DNA of 64,000 nucleotides from a bacterium. GTDB taxonomy: Bacteria; Electryoneota; RPQS01. Positions 1-8,545 of this stretch are shown here, piece by piece. The position numbers and the translations under genes are program-made. Each line of letters starts with the position of its first letter. The stretch's first letter is position 1. The notes under the pieces were generated by a model. That model ran no database searches. It saw only the letters and a list, made by a program, of their open reading frames with translations, and had not been told where the DNA came from. The stretch lies in contig JADKHW010000011.1 in the NCBI GenBank assembly GCA_016721565.1, positions 1 to 64,000 of the forward strand, written 5' to 3'.

Positions 1-28
1 CTGCGCCGCTTGACGTGCTGATAAAGAC

Positions 29-751
29 TTGAAAACTACACTAAAACGTTTGGCTCGCTCGCATCCGCTGATTGAAAGAACGGCGCGACGAGTGTTTGAC
101 GTGCGCTATCAGCTTGCGCGAAAACATTTGTGCGGAACAGGGCTGGAAATCGGAGCGCTGCACATTCCGCTTTTTTTGCCAAAGCAAGCGCACACGTTTT
201 ATCTTGACCGCATGCCGCCCAGCGAATTGCGTGCGCACTATCCCGAGTTGGGCGATGCGGCGTTGCATGTTTCACTGATCGGCGACGGCGAAACATTAGC
301 CTGCATTCGAGCCGAATCGTTGGATTTCTTGGTTGCCAACCACGTTATTGAGCATTGCCAAGATCCGATTGGGACTATCAAGACTTTCGCGTCGAAGCTA
401 CGCAAAGGCGGGAAGATCTTCATGGCCGTGCCGGAAATGACCAAGACGTTTGACAGCAAACGCACAGAAACGACGTGGGAGCATCTGCTCGCCGATCATC
501 AGCAAGGTCCTGCAATTTCCCGCTTACAGCACTTTGACGAATGGGCGCGCGACGTTCACGGTTTCGATGGCGATCATGCGATACAATTCGCGTCGGAAAA
601 GGAAGCGCAGGACTACAGCATTCACTATCATTGCTGGACGTGCGCGGGGTTTGAGAATTTTATTGCGCAGCTTGGCCCGATGCTGCCTTTGACCTTGGTC
701 GAAAGCAAAAGCTGGCGCATTGAAAACATTTTTATTTTAGAAAAACACTGA
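29..751 (+). CDS. SAM-dependent methyltransferase (class I, type-11-like)
   Basis: Likely a Rossmann-fold methyltransferase of 240 aa acting on sugars or small substrates in surface-polysaccharide synthesis. A glycine motif (GLEIGA, about residues 38-43) resembles the SAM-binding loop. The segment DFLVANHVIEH (99-109) matches the post-motif II region of type-11 methyltransferases, and LRKGGKIFMAVPE follows as the next strand. It starts at TTG 29; no earlier start is visible because the window begins only 28 nt upstream, so the true N-terminus could lie elsewhere. A cupin epimerase follows 24 nt downstream, with a second methyltransferase and rmlB beyond it, which supports a nucleotide-sugar/polysaccharide setting. 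The substrate cannot be told from sequence. Confidence 0.75.
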   Translation: MKTTLKRLARSHPLIERTARRVFDVRYQLARKHLCGTGLEIGALHIPLFLPKQAHTFYLDRMPPSELRAHYPELGDAALHVSLIGDGETLACIRAESLDFLVANHVIEHCQDPIGTIKTFASKLRKGGKIFMAVPEMTKTFDSKRTETTWEHLLADHQQGPAISRLQHFDEWARDVHGFDGDHAIQFASEKEAQDYSIHYHCWTCAGFENFIAQLGPMLPLTLVESKSWRIENIFILEKH

Positions 752-775
752 TTCTACACGGAACACAGACGAAAC

Positions 776-1231
776 ATGATTCAAGGCGTTGTAACTAAGA
801 AACTGCGGTTGATGCCGGATGAGCGGGGCCGCTTGCTGGAAATTTTGCGCAAGGACGATCCGGACTATTTGCCGATTGCGCAAGTTTATATGACCACCAA
901 CTACCCCGGCGTCGTTAAGGCGTGGCACTTTCACAAGAAGCAGTCGGACCAGATGACCTGCGTTAAGGGCATGGTCAAGGTTGCGCTCTACGATGCGCGC
1001 GAAGGCTCGCCGACCAAGGGTGAAGTCAACGAATTTTTCGTCGGTGAATATAATCCGATGCTGATCGTGATTCCGCCGGGAATTTACCACGGCTGGAAAT
1101 GCATCAGCGAAGGCGAAAGCGTCGTCGTGAATTGCCCCGATCAGCTCTACAACTACGAGAACCCTGACGAGCACCGCGCCGCTCACGACGATCCGAATAT
1201 TCCTTACAAGTGGGATATCGTATTTAAGTAG
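776..1231 (+). CDS. dTDP-4-dehydrorhamnose 3,5-epimerase family protein (cupin)
   Basis: A 151-aa RmlC-type cupin, shorter than classical RmlC (about 180 aa). Family traits visible: the early ERGRLLEIL segment, a histidine in VKAWHFHKKQ at the place of the catalytic His of RmlC, PPGIYHGW in the second half of the barrel, and a C-terminal NYENPDEH plus DDPNIPYKWD, the usual substrate-facing tail. It probably epimerises a dTDP-4-keto sugar, using the product of RmlB encoded 1.2 kb downstream. The gene sits between two methyltransferase genes; its stop codon touches the next ATG (TAG 1229-1231, ATG 1232), so translation is likely coupled. Whether it is a true 3,5-epimerase or a 3- or 5-epimerase/isomerase of the same family is not resolved. 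Confidence 0.85.
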   Translation: MIQGVVTKKLRLMPDERGRLLEILRKDDPDYLPIAQVYMTTNYPGVVKAWHFHKKQSDQMTCVKGMVKVALYDAREGSPTKGEVNEFFVGEYNPMLIVIPPGIYHGWKCISEGESVVVNCPDQLYNYENPDEHRAAHDDPNIPYKWDIVFK

Positions 1232-1880
1232 ATGCCCGATCTAAAGACACTTAATTCGCAATCGTGGGACGACCGTCTCGAAGCGCGCGCGCATACGTAT
1301 CAACTGCGCGGGCGTTTTGCGTTTGCGCATGATGCGTTGGTGAAGTATCAGCCGAAGAAGTGGTTGGATATCGGGACGGGCAACGGATTCCTGCCGAATG
1401 TGACGCGGGATAAGCTTGAATGTGCATATCGACGGGAACCGATTTTGCGGAAAATGCGCTCGAGCTTGCGCAAGGGCTTGACAAGTTCACAACGATATTG
1501 ACAAAGATGGACTGCCGTTCGCCAATGCGAGTTTTGATTTTGTGACGTGCCTTGAGGTGCTTGAACATCTCGTGTTTCCTGAGCATGCGCTGGACGAAAT
1601 CTCGCGCGTGCTGATGCCCGGCGGCAAGCTTGCGCTGACCGTCCCGAATATTCAGCACGTCGAATATCTCGGTCAACTCATTCGTGGCAAGATGCCCGGC
1701 CCCGCCGCCGACACGCGCCATATGAGTATCTTCACGCACAAATTTATCGCCAAGCTGTTCAACCAAGCCGGCATGAACGTCATCTACCCCGGCGGCGTGG
1801 ACGCATCGCCTGAGTGGTTCGCCAAAATTTCTCCGAAGTATTTGTGCAAGACTATTGCTGTGGTGGGGGAGAAGAGGTGA
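1232..1880 (+). pseudogene. SAM-dependent methyltransferase, interrupted by two frameshifts
   Basis: One class I methyltransferase is spread over three frames. From ATG 1232 the first frame gives the SAM motif (WLDIGTGNGFLP). A second frame gives GTDFAENALELAQGLDKFTT (about 1426-1490). The third frame, from about 1490 on, gives DGLPFANASFDFVTCLEVLEH, then the LMPGGKLALTVPN strand and an intact C-terminus to TGA 1880. Joined, the pieces make an ordinary protein of about 215 aa, so each break is a small indel near 1425 and 1490. The gene follows the epimerase without a gap, and its stop overlaps the next GTG start. It is either a recent pseudogene or, since many genes here share the defect, a sequencing error. 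Confidence 0.75.
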
Positions 1881-2439
1881 GGTTGACAGGGTTTGAACCC
1901 ATTCTTGGAACGAATGGACTTACCGTCTTAGATTTTTGGAAATGGGCTAATTCAGATATTCTTATGAATGCAGCCCGAGGGGTGTTTGCGGAATACTTAG
2001 TCGGATCAGCTCTTGTGGCCCTTGACGGGATTCGGATAGAATGGGATGCATTCGATCTTAAGTATCGCGATAATGGAATTGAAGTGAAATCGTCGGCCTA
2101 TGTACAGTCATGGAATCAGAAGTCGAAATCAAAGCCTCAATTTACGATTGCACCAAAGAGTTCGTGGCAGAGGAGATCAACACTATTACAACGGAAAAGC
2201 AAAGACAGGCTTCCATTTATGTCTTTTGCCTCTTGGTTGAATTTGATCAAAATCTTGTCAATCCCTTAGATACAAATCAATGGCTTTTCTATGTGGCGAC
2301 TGTCAATAATCTCAACCTGCTTGGCGGCCAGAAGTCAATTGGTTTGTCACATCTTAAAAGAATTAGCAATGAGTGCAAATACGAATCACTGAAACTAACT
2401 GTTGATCAAGCACTCGACAATATAACCAGCGTAAGTTGA
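1877..2439 (+). CDS. Hypothetical restriction-endonuclease-like protein, frameshifted as read
   Basis: Two overlapping frames form one protein of about 187 aa. Frame one starts at GTG 1877, overlapping the previous stop as GTGA, and includes WANSDILMNAARGVFAEYLVG and GIEVKSSAYVQSWNQ. Frame two continues after about 2165 with AEEINTITTEKQRQASIYVFCLL and ends at TGA 2439. The IEVKSSAYVQSW stretch, with an upstream acidic residue, resembles the D...EVK core of PD-(D/E)XK nucleases. The overall arrangement matches a widespread uncharacterised bacterial family as I recall it. No partner methylase lies next to it, so a classical restriction role is not supported. It is lower in GC than its neighbours, with many AT-rich codons, which hints at transfer. 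Confidence 0.6.
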
Positions 2440-2465
2440 CAAATACGGATAGTCTACCTTTCCAC

Positions 2466-3479
2466 ATGAACCACATCCTAGTAACCGGTGGAGCCGGGTT
2501 TATTGGCTCCAATTTTGTGCGGCATATGCTCAAGAAGTATCCGCACCTGAAGATTACAAACCTTGATGCGCTGACCTATGCGGGCAATCTTGATAACCTG
2601 AAGGATATCGAGAAGGATCCGCGCTACCGGTTCGTGCAGGGCGATATTTGCGACGAGAAGATTGTCGCCGAAGCTATGGACGGCTGTGACGCGGTCGTGA
2701 ATTTCGCCGCCGAGACGCATGTGGACCGCTCGATTCACGCGGGCGACTTGTTCGTGATGACGAACGTCAAAGGCGTGTACGTCTTGTGCGAAGAAGCCCG
2801 CCGCCGCAAGGTGCAGCGCTTCCTGCATATCTCGACGGACGAAGTCTATGGCTCGCGCTTAGAAGGCTACTTCAAAGAAACAGACCCGCTCTCGCCGTCG
2901 TCTCCGTATTCGTCTGCCAAAGCGGGCGGCGAATTGCTGGCGCGCTCGTACTTCGTGACCTACGATTTGCCTGTGCTCATCACGCGCTCATCGAATAATT
3001 TCGGGCCGTTTCAATATCCCGAAAAATTAGTGCCGTTGTTTGTCACGAATCTAATCGAAAATAAGTCTGTACCTGTTTACGGTGACGGCAAGCAGGTGCG
3101 CGACTGGCTGTTTGTGGAAGACCAATGCGAAGGGCTCGATCTTGTGTTGCACAAAGGCGAACTCGGGGAAATCTACAACTGCGGTTCGCACAACGAAGAG
3201 TTCAACATCGACGTGACGATGGCTATCTTAAAGCTGTTGGGCAAAGGCACGGATTTGATTACGTACGTGCAGGACCGCCCCGGCCATGACCGCCGCTACG
3301 CCGTGGATACTGACAAATTCAAGCTTGGTTGGGTCAAGAAACACAACTTCCAGCAAGGTCTCGAGAAAACCGTGAAGTGGTACGTCGAGAACGAGCAGTG
3401 GTGGCGCGCCATCAAGCAGAAACAGGCCGACTACAAAGCCTGGATGGACAAACACTATAAGCCGCTGGAAGCCAAATGA
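2466..3479 (+). CDS. rmlB: dTDP-glucose 4,6-dehydratase
   Basis: Converts dTDP-glucose to dTDP-4-keto-6-deoxyglucose with bound NAD, the entry step to rhamnose and other deoxysugars. It is an extended SDR of 337 aa. Visible are the NAD loop TGGAGFIGS (residues 7-15), the active-site TDE triplet (T124-D125-E126 in ISTDEVYGS), and the YxxxK pair (Y148, K152). The RSSNNFGPFQYPEKLVP and RDWLFVEDQ segments are characteristic of RmlB. ATG 2466 was chosen because it places the family's usual N-terminus (MNHILVTGG) at the start; a TTG at 2436 overlapping the preceding stop would add ten residues. The RmlC-type epimerase at 776 is its probable pathway partner. Confidence 0.93.
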   Translation: MNHILVTGGAGFIGSNFVRHMLKKYPHLKITNLDALTYAGNLDNLKDIEKDPRYRFVQGDICDEKIVAEAMDGCDAVVNFAAETHVDRSIHAGDLFVMTNVKGVYVLCEEARRRKVQRFLHISTDEVYGSRLEGYFKETDPLSPSSPYSSAKAGGELLARSYFVTYDLPVLITRSSNNFGPFQYPEKLVPLFVTNLIENKSVPVYGDGKQVRDWLFVEDQCEGLDLVLHKGELGEIYNCGSHNEEFNIDVTMAILKLLGKGTDLITYVQDRPGHDRRYAVDTDKFKLGWVKKHNFQQGLEKTVKWYVENEQWWRAIKQKQADYKAWMDKHYKPLEAK

Positions 3480-3487
3480 GGTGAGTC

Positions 3488-4099
3488 ATGTGTTGGCCCT
3501 ACAGATTTGCGTTACTTCTTGTTTTAACATGCACTGCTGTGGGGGAAGCAAGGCCACAATTATTTGCGGAATTAGAAGCAAGCCCGACCAGCCCAACTGA
3601 AGCGGCGGCTTTTCGATTCGGTATGCGTTCAGCGCGTACAAGATTATTTGTTGGCTACTTCTTCTATCGTCATGGCGACAGAGACGAACCTGATTCACCG
3701 GGGTGGCGCTTCGACTCCGAAGACAAGGTTCTGGCCGGAGTTCAGTGGTTCACTACAAGCAGTCCGACCGCTATTATTGTACCATGTCTGGGCGCCGGTA
3801 TTACAGCCGGGAAATATGGCAGTAGTTTCTATTCGTGGCACTATATGAATTCCCCGGGCGGCTGGGTGCTCGAGGATCGTCCGGTCAAGAGTTCAGCAGC
3901 AATCGGAGTTTTTGCTGATACAGGATTGAAGTTTCGCTTCATAGCCCCCAATGTGTTGCTTTCGACGTCGTTGCACTGGAATATGACGACTGCCAATAGA
4001 TCGTCAACAGAGTCAGATTACTACAACTACAAGCCTGTCGAGCAGACTTTCGCTATGCTAAACATGTATCTGCTCGTCGGCGCCTCGTACGAGTTCTAA
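3488..4099 (+). CDS. Outer-membrane beta-barrel protein
   Basis: A 203-aa protein with a cleavable signal peptide (about residues 1-21, ending VGEA-RP), alternating polar/apolar strands, and a C-terminal ...LLVGASYEF ending in Phe, the usual signal for outer-membrane barrel insertion. It lies 8 nt after rmlB with a TGAGGTGAG ribosome site and is closed by the terminator at 4133. It resembles the next two genes in general layout (VPCLGAGITAGK compared with VPTLGGGISVGR) but is more distant from them. No function can be assigned. Confidence 0.7.
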   Translation: MCWPYRFALLLVLTCTAVGEARPQLFAELEASPTSPTEAAAFRFGMRSARTRLFVGYFFYRHGDRDEPDSPGWRFDSEDKVLAGVQWFTTSSPTAIIVPCLGAGITAGKYGSSFYSWHYMNSPGGWVLEDRPVKSSAAIGVFADTGLKFRFIAPNVLLSTSLHWNMTTANRSSTESDYYNYKPVEQTFAMLNMYLLVGASYEF

Positions 4100-4132
4100 A
4101 GTTTCGTTGCGCAAGCGCAATATTTTCCAAAG

Positions 4133-4167
4133 CCGCAAGCATATCCCGTGCTTGCGGTTTTTGTTTT
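4133..4167 (+). terminator. Rho-independent terminator
   Basis: Perfect 9-bp stem CCGCAAGCA / TGCTTGCGG with a 7-nt loop, followed by TTTTTGTTTT. It ends the rmlB/outer-membrane-protein transcript. Confidence 0.85.
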
Positions 4168-4212
4168 GAAGCCGCTTCTCCCAATATGCTCAACCAATGC
4201 CATTGATTGGTG

Positions 4213-4592
4213 AAATCTCCGTGTCGGAAACCTTTATTGATGAACATACGTTAAATAAGATGAGGGATGAAGCAATGAATGCGTTTGCTTGCGATTTGGG
4301 CAGAACCGCGCGAAATCGGGGGAGAAACGCCGGTTTTGCTCATTAATTCTGATTTTTGATGGACTGACAACAACTCGACGGCGATTAAGAAGATGAATTG
4401 AAACTGCCGGTTACATATCTGTTTGAGACATAGATCTTTGCAAACGCGGTGGCTGAGTGGCCTCCGCGTTTGTTTTTTGAGCGGCACATAATGACGCTCA
4501 TTTAGTATGAATTTGTTGGAATAAATTCTCCACAGTCGGTGAAGATCCGATGCGCGGGAAACTGCTTTGGAAATGAAATGATAGAGGTAGCT
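4213..4592 (+). other. Intergenic region with a leader-like repeat
   Basis: No convincing gene in this stretch of about 380 nt. At 4213-4270 it carries a degenerate copy of the sequence found at 5266-5325, upstream of the next paralogue. Shared blocks include CGGAAACCTT, an AAT-rich block with ATGAGG, and a final CAAT-ATG. A terminator follows at 4441-4478, so the segment could be the remains of a lost fourth barrel gene or a small transcript. The ribosome site AGAGGTAG lies just before ATG 4593. Confidence 0.4.
4441..4478 (+). terminator. Rho-independent terminator
   Basis: Stem CAAACGCGG / CCGCGTTTG with a 14-nt loop and a TTTTTT tail. No gene directly precedes it; it may end a small RNA or be left over from a deleted gene. 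Confidence 0.7.
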
Positions 4593-5225
4593 ATGAAGAG
4601 ATTTATGACGGTATTTTGTTTGTTCGCGCTGTTGACAATTACGACAGGCAGCGCATTTGCATTCAATCCGCACTTTTACGTATCCGGTACAGCCAAGTGG
4701 AACCAGCCCACGGGTGACTTCGGAAACGCAGTGGATGACTTCACCGAAGACATTCGCTCAGGTAATGCTGATGCGACATTGGGCGGTGAAATAGACGCCG
4801 GCATCGTGCATCGGTATGGCCAAGCCTATCTTGGCTACAACATGGTCAAGTTCAACAATAAGAACGACGGCTTGGAGTGGAGCGGCAACAGCCGCATGAT
4901 TGCGGGATTTCGCTGGTTCATCATTCCGAGTTTGGCTACAGCCGTCGTGCCGACATTAGGTGGCGGTATCAGTGTGGGCCGCGATAAAGCGACTATCAAA
5001 AATCCGCAAGACAACGGTATTCTTGAAGAGATTGAAGCGGCCAATTCATTTGGATGGTTTGCCGAAGCAGGCGCGAATTTTAGAATCCGCCCGACTCATC
5101 TCTCCATTCAAGCCGGAGTACAGTACCACCGCTACAACGCTGAGTTCGACAATGCATTTACCGACAATGCAAAACTGAGCATCTCCTACATGTCAGCGCT
5201 GGTCGGCGCCGCTTACTACTTCTAA
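4593..5225 (+). CDS. Outer-membrane beta-barrel protein (paralogue A)
   Basis: A 210-aa exported barrel. ATG 4593 was chosen over upstream starts because AGAGGTAG lies at the right distance and the signal peptide (MKRFMTVFCLFALL...SAFA) then begins at residue 1. The mature part opens FNPHFYVSGTAKWNQPTGDFG and closes ALVGAAYYF with the terminal aromatic residue of outer-membrane barrels. It is a clear paralogue of the next gene: both contain WNQPTGDFG, an eight-residue WF-I-P segment before PTLGGG, and QYHRYNA. Probably a small eight-stranded OmpA/OmpW-like barrel. Function unknown. Confidence 0.72.
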   Translation: MKRFMTVFCLFALLTITTGSAFAFNPHFYVSGTAKWNQPTGDFGNAVDDFTEDIRSGNADATLGGEIDAGIVHRYGQAYLGYNMVKFNNKNDGLEWSGNSRMIAGFRWFIIPSLATAVVPTLGGGISVGRDKATIKNPQDNGILEEIEAANSFGWFAEAGANFRIRPTHLSIQAGVQYHRYNAEFDNAFTDNAKLSISYMSALVGAAYYF

Positions 5226-5265
5226 GTTAAGCCGTTTCAATAGTTCAACCGTCCAAAACAGAAGG

Positions 5266-5325
5266 ATCGGAAACCTTCTTTGTGACGAGTTCGTTTAATT
5301 ACATGAGGATTGGATCAATCATGTC
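5266..5325 (+). repeat. Leader repeat, second copy
   Basis: Imperfect copy of 4213-4270. The 5' edge overlaps a weak hairpin (AGAAGG / CCTTCT, 5260-5279) that may end the upstream barrel transcript. It probably arose when the barrel gene was duplicated with its leader. Confidence 0.4.
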
Positions 5326-5370
5326 CTTGGATGAATATGAATATGACACGATGTGAACTAGGAGAATACT

Positions 5371-5999
5371 ATGAATGGCACACTTAGAATCATGCTTGTG
5401 GTAGTGGCTTTGGGAGTATGCGCTAACAAGAGCTTGGCCGTAATGCCGCATGTCTTCATCGGCGGAAACGTGCAGTGGAACCAACCAACGGGTGATTTTG
5501 GCGATGCTCAAGATGACGTTGAAGAGTCAATTCGACAAGGCAACGCAGCGGGAGTTATGGGAGGACAGGTTGACCTTGGACTGACATCCAATATGGGACA
5601 AATCTATGCCGGATACCGAATTGTCGATTTTGACGAACGTCAATCTAACGGCGATGTTGGTGGCGCGACAACAGCCGTGCGCTCGCGGGTGTTCGTTGGT
5701 TCATTCTTCCCACACCCATTACGCCAACACTCGGAGGCGGTCTAAGCGTGGGCCAAACAAAGGGTGTGTTTAAGCAACCGGGGCCTGTGGACGACCTTAT
5801 TGAAGAACTGACATCCCCTACCACTGTGGGCTGGTTTCTTGAAGGCGGCGCAGCCGTGCGTCTGCCCCAAACACCTTTGGCCCTGAATGCGGAATTGCAG
5901 TATCACCGCTATAATGCCTCGTTTGAGTCTGAGTATGTCAATATAGACTTCAGTATTTCTTACTTGACGTACCAGCTTGGCGCGCAATTCAATTTCTAA
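5371..5999 (+). CDS. Outer-membrane beta-barrel protein (paralogue B), frameshifted as read
   Basis: Second member of the paralogous pair. From ATG 5371 (AGGAG seven nt upstream) the frame encodes a signal peptide and PHVFIGGNVQWNQPTGDFG, then runs into a stop near 5745. The expected WFILPTPITPTLGGG continues in another frame from about 5690 and runs to a normal barrel end (QLGAQFNF, stop 5999). A single indel near 5690 restores a protein of about 209 aa matching paralogue A along its length. It may be a sequencing error or a recent inactivation. Confidence 0.7.
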
Positions 6000-6025
6000 A
6001 ATTGCTTGCCAATGGAGACAAAAAG

Positions 6026-6060
6026 CCGCAAACACTTCCCGTGTTTGCGGTCTCTTTTTA
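6026..6060 (+). terminator. Rho-independent terminator
   Basis: Stem CCGCAAACAC / GTGTTTGCGG around TTCCC, then TCTCTTTTTA. The AAAA run on the other side could let it also stop the convergent kinase/regulator transcript. Confidence 0.85.
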
Positions 6061-6122
6061 TCGCGGCTCATCATGGCCGCGAGTGTACACTCTCCGGGCG
6101 GAACGCCTTCCGCCCTTACAAT

Positions 6123-6557
6123 CTACATTTGATGCGCAGTCACGTCGCGCGGATGGCGCAAACTTTCCTTCGCGATCACTTCCCAACGTGATACACGGCG
6201 ACTCGTTTCATCGAGCAGATTCGCGAGCTGTTCCATGTCTTCAAACGGCTTGAGCAGGTAGTCGCTGGCGCCGCGCTCGACGCACTCGATGCACTTCTGA
6301 ATCGTCGTGTAGGCCGTCATCATGATCACTTGGACAGTCGGACGCGCAGTTTTCACGCGCTTCAACAATTCAAGCCCGGTCATCTGCGGCATATTGATGT
6401 CCATCAACACAACGTGGAACTTCTCGAACTCGATGCGCTCGAGCGCTTCGACCGGGTTGTTCGATGTGTGCACTTCGTATCCGCGCATCGTCAAAAATGT
6501 TTCCAGAGACGACAGAATCAAATCTTCGTCGTCAACGATCATTACCTTGTACGCCAT
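6123..6557 (-). CDS. Response regulator receiver protein
   Basis: A single CheY-like receiver of 144 aa with no DNA-binding output domain. The acidic pocket is D9-D10, the phospho-acceptor D53 lies in VVLMDINMP, the conserved Thr is T81 in MMTAYT, and the Lys is K103 in YLLKPFED. AAGGAG precedes the ATG. It starts 9 nt after the stop of the histidine kinase gene, so the two form a two-component operon. The last 25 residues beyond the receiver are short and unassigned. The output is likely through protein contact, with unknown target. Confidence 0.92.
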   Translation of the reverse strand: MAYKVMIVDDEDLILSSLETFLTMRGYEVHTSNNPVEALERIEFEKFHVVLMDINMPQMTGLELLKRVKTARPTVQVIMMTAYTTIQKCIECVERGASDYLLKPFEDMEQLANLLDETSRRVSRWEVIAKESLRHPRDVTAHQM

Positions 6558-6566
6558 ACCTGCTCC

Positions 6567-8253
6567 TTATGAATGTGTCGACAGCTCGTCATGCCGCCGA
6601 AGCTTAATGTAAAAGGTGGCCCCTTCGCCTGCGCGGCTGCGTAGTGTCAAGTCTCCGCCGAACCGGTGCAGCATGTCAGACGATATCGAAAGCCCGAGGC
6701 CCGTCCCTTGGCCCTGGGGTTTCGTGGTGAAATAGGGGCGAAATATTTTTTCTTGTAAATTCTCAGGGATACCCGGACCATTGTCTGAGACCGAGAGAAT
6801 TATTTCATCTTGATTAACTGCTTCCGTGCGAATGGTAATTCTGGCGCCATTCGGACCATGTCCTTGCGGGCTATTGTTACCAAAGGCCTGCACTGAGTTT
6901 TGCAGCAGATTTACCAACACTTGGCTCAGGCCAGTTGCCGAAGCCGTGACCAACGGCAAATCAGAGGCGACGTCAACATCCACTTCGCATTTACCGCGCG
7001 CTTCATGTCTGACAAGCATCACAGATTCGTCAACGACAGTTTTGATATTAACGGCATCAAGGTGACCGTCATCCTGCCTGCCAAACGCTTTTAATGTTGT
7101 AAGCACCGCTTCAATACGTCGACTGGCCATGTCCACAGCGCCGACTGCTTCGGCCATTTTCAGGGCGAATGTTTCCGCAGGCATGTTGCCAAGCTTTCCC
7201 CCCGGTCGCTGTTGCAGCCTGCGAGAGAATCGGTTTGATCGCCTCGATCATCATCTTCAGATTCGCGGCATTGACACGGCTGAAGGTATTGGGATTCTGA
7301 ATCTCGTGCGCAACACCGACAGAAAGATTTCCAATCGTTGCGAGTCGCTCGCGGCGCGCTTCTACTAACACAGCTTGCTCATCAGCGGTGACGTCGCGCA
7401 AGTCGATCAGATAGTGCTCCGGACTATGAACGAGATGCGTGATCTCGCCGCTAAAGAGTCGTTCTGTGCCGCCAACTACTTCCTTCACGCGAAATCGTCC
7501 GCGACCATTCTGCAGTGAGCGTTCAAGTTCATGTACAAGCTTGGGCAAAGGTGAATCCGTGTCAAACGGAAGTCCCGCCGCCGCCAATCCCGCGCCGAAC
7601 GGACGCCCAAGTGCCTTTTTGCGATAGTCGGGATCGGATATTTCAAGGAGCTTCTCAACCTGCGTATTCACTTTCCACAGTGTCAATTGGCTGTCTACCA
7701 CCAACAATGCGTGCGGAAGCGAATTGAGAATCTCGTTTTCCCTCTGAATAACCTGCCGTTCGAGCCGCGTGACTTTGATCAACTGCATGAGCTGCGAAGG
7801 ATTGTAGCCGCACGCCCCAAGATCCATCACTTCATCCGTTTGACTCAGGTCCAGGTTCGGCGATTCTGCATTCAGTCTCATTGAGAGAACGATGCTGATC
7901 GGACGAACGATTCTGGGAGTGACCAGAGCCGCCAGAATCTCATCAATCGAGACTTCATCATCGGTGCTGTCAATCCACAAGACCTCTGGATCAAAGTCAA
8001 CTATTAACCCTAGTGCCACGAGGCTGCTCGAAGTTATCCTAACTTCCAGACCTCGCCAGCGTAACTGTTCGACTGCACCCGGATTGGGTAGCCCGGTGCC
8101 ACTCAAAAGTAACATCCGCCCGTCCGCTGCGATAGGGAGGGGAGCGGTTGAACTTACCGAGATTTGCGCGGTTGTCGGTGCTGGATTGCGATTCACAAAC
8201 TTGTCAATTGATTGAGTGAAAATTCCTAATTGCAAGTAAGGTGCCATTGCCAT
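6567..8253 (-). CDS. Sensor histidine kinase, frameshifted as read
   Basis: Partner kinase of the adjacent receiver. The upstream part (8253 down to about 7200) has a receiver-like N-terminal region (inference: strand-helix pattern with LLLSG, VLWIDSTD, IVLSMRL), a PAS-like segment (ENEILNSLPHALLVVDSQ) and the H-box GVAHEIQNP. The downstream frame, from about 7203, gives the rest of the dimerisation helix and the ATPase: NLLQNSVQA (N box), SVSDNGPGIP, and TGLGLSISSDMLHRFGG. The frames meet at a run of six C at 7198-7203; changing its length by one base joins them into one protein of about 560 aa. No membrane segment is visible, so it is probably cytosolic. The start is uncertain among 8247, 8253 and 8256. 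Confidence 0.8.
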
Positions 8254-8388
8254 CACTTAAATAGACGGTGTCGTTGCCTCCTGCGCCCTTTAGCCACAAA
8301 TCAAAATATTTTATATAAATACTTTATTAATAATTATTTACATATGTAGGCCCAGCAATAGACTTATGGAAATCAAGTGACTAAGCTC

Positions 8389-8417
8389 TTGACTGCATGC
8401 CTCTGGTCGGCTATATT
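8389..8417 (+). promoter_or_regulatory. Sigma-70-type promoter
   Basis: TTGACT (8389-8394), 17-nt spacer, TATATT (8412-8417). Predicted start near 8424, giving a leader of about 120 nt before ATG 8546. Confidence 0.7.
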
Positions 8418-8428
8418 GGTTCGCCTTT

Positions 8429-8491
8429 GGCAAAACGGTGTCATATTTGCCACCCGTAGGCGGGAACCTGTAGCCAATCCTGCGGGTTTTT
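8429..8491 (+). promoter_or_regulatory. Leader hairpins with U-tract (possible attenuator)
   Basis: Directly after the predicted transcript start lie two consecutive hairpins: GGCAAA / TTTGCC (8429-8451), then CCCGTAGG / CCTGCGGG (8453-8486) followed by TTTTT (8487-8491). The second has the form of an intrinsic terminator inside the 5' leader. I do not recognise a known riboswitch class. Confidence 0.4.
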
Positions 8492-8545
8492 GGTCTAACT
8501 GACTGCACCGATCGTACCAATAGTTCGAAACGAGGTATGCTGCTT

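Larger units (their letters stand above)
8254..8545. other. Divergent intergenic region
   Basis: Lies between the kinase (-) and the acidic zinc-ribbon gene (+). It contains an AT-rich block (about 8305-8345), a sigma-70-type promoter at 8389-8417, and a structured leader at 8429-8491, described separately. Confidence 0.6.

Noticed and set aside
8196..8300. Protein-like stretch on the minus strand (GAGGNDTVYLSDGNGTLL) preceded by AGGAGG
   Set aside because: It is short, bounded by stops, overlaps the kinase start in another frame, and has no supporting context; likely chance or a small remnant.
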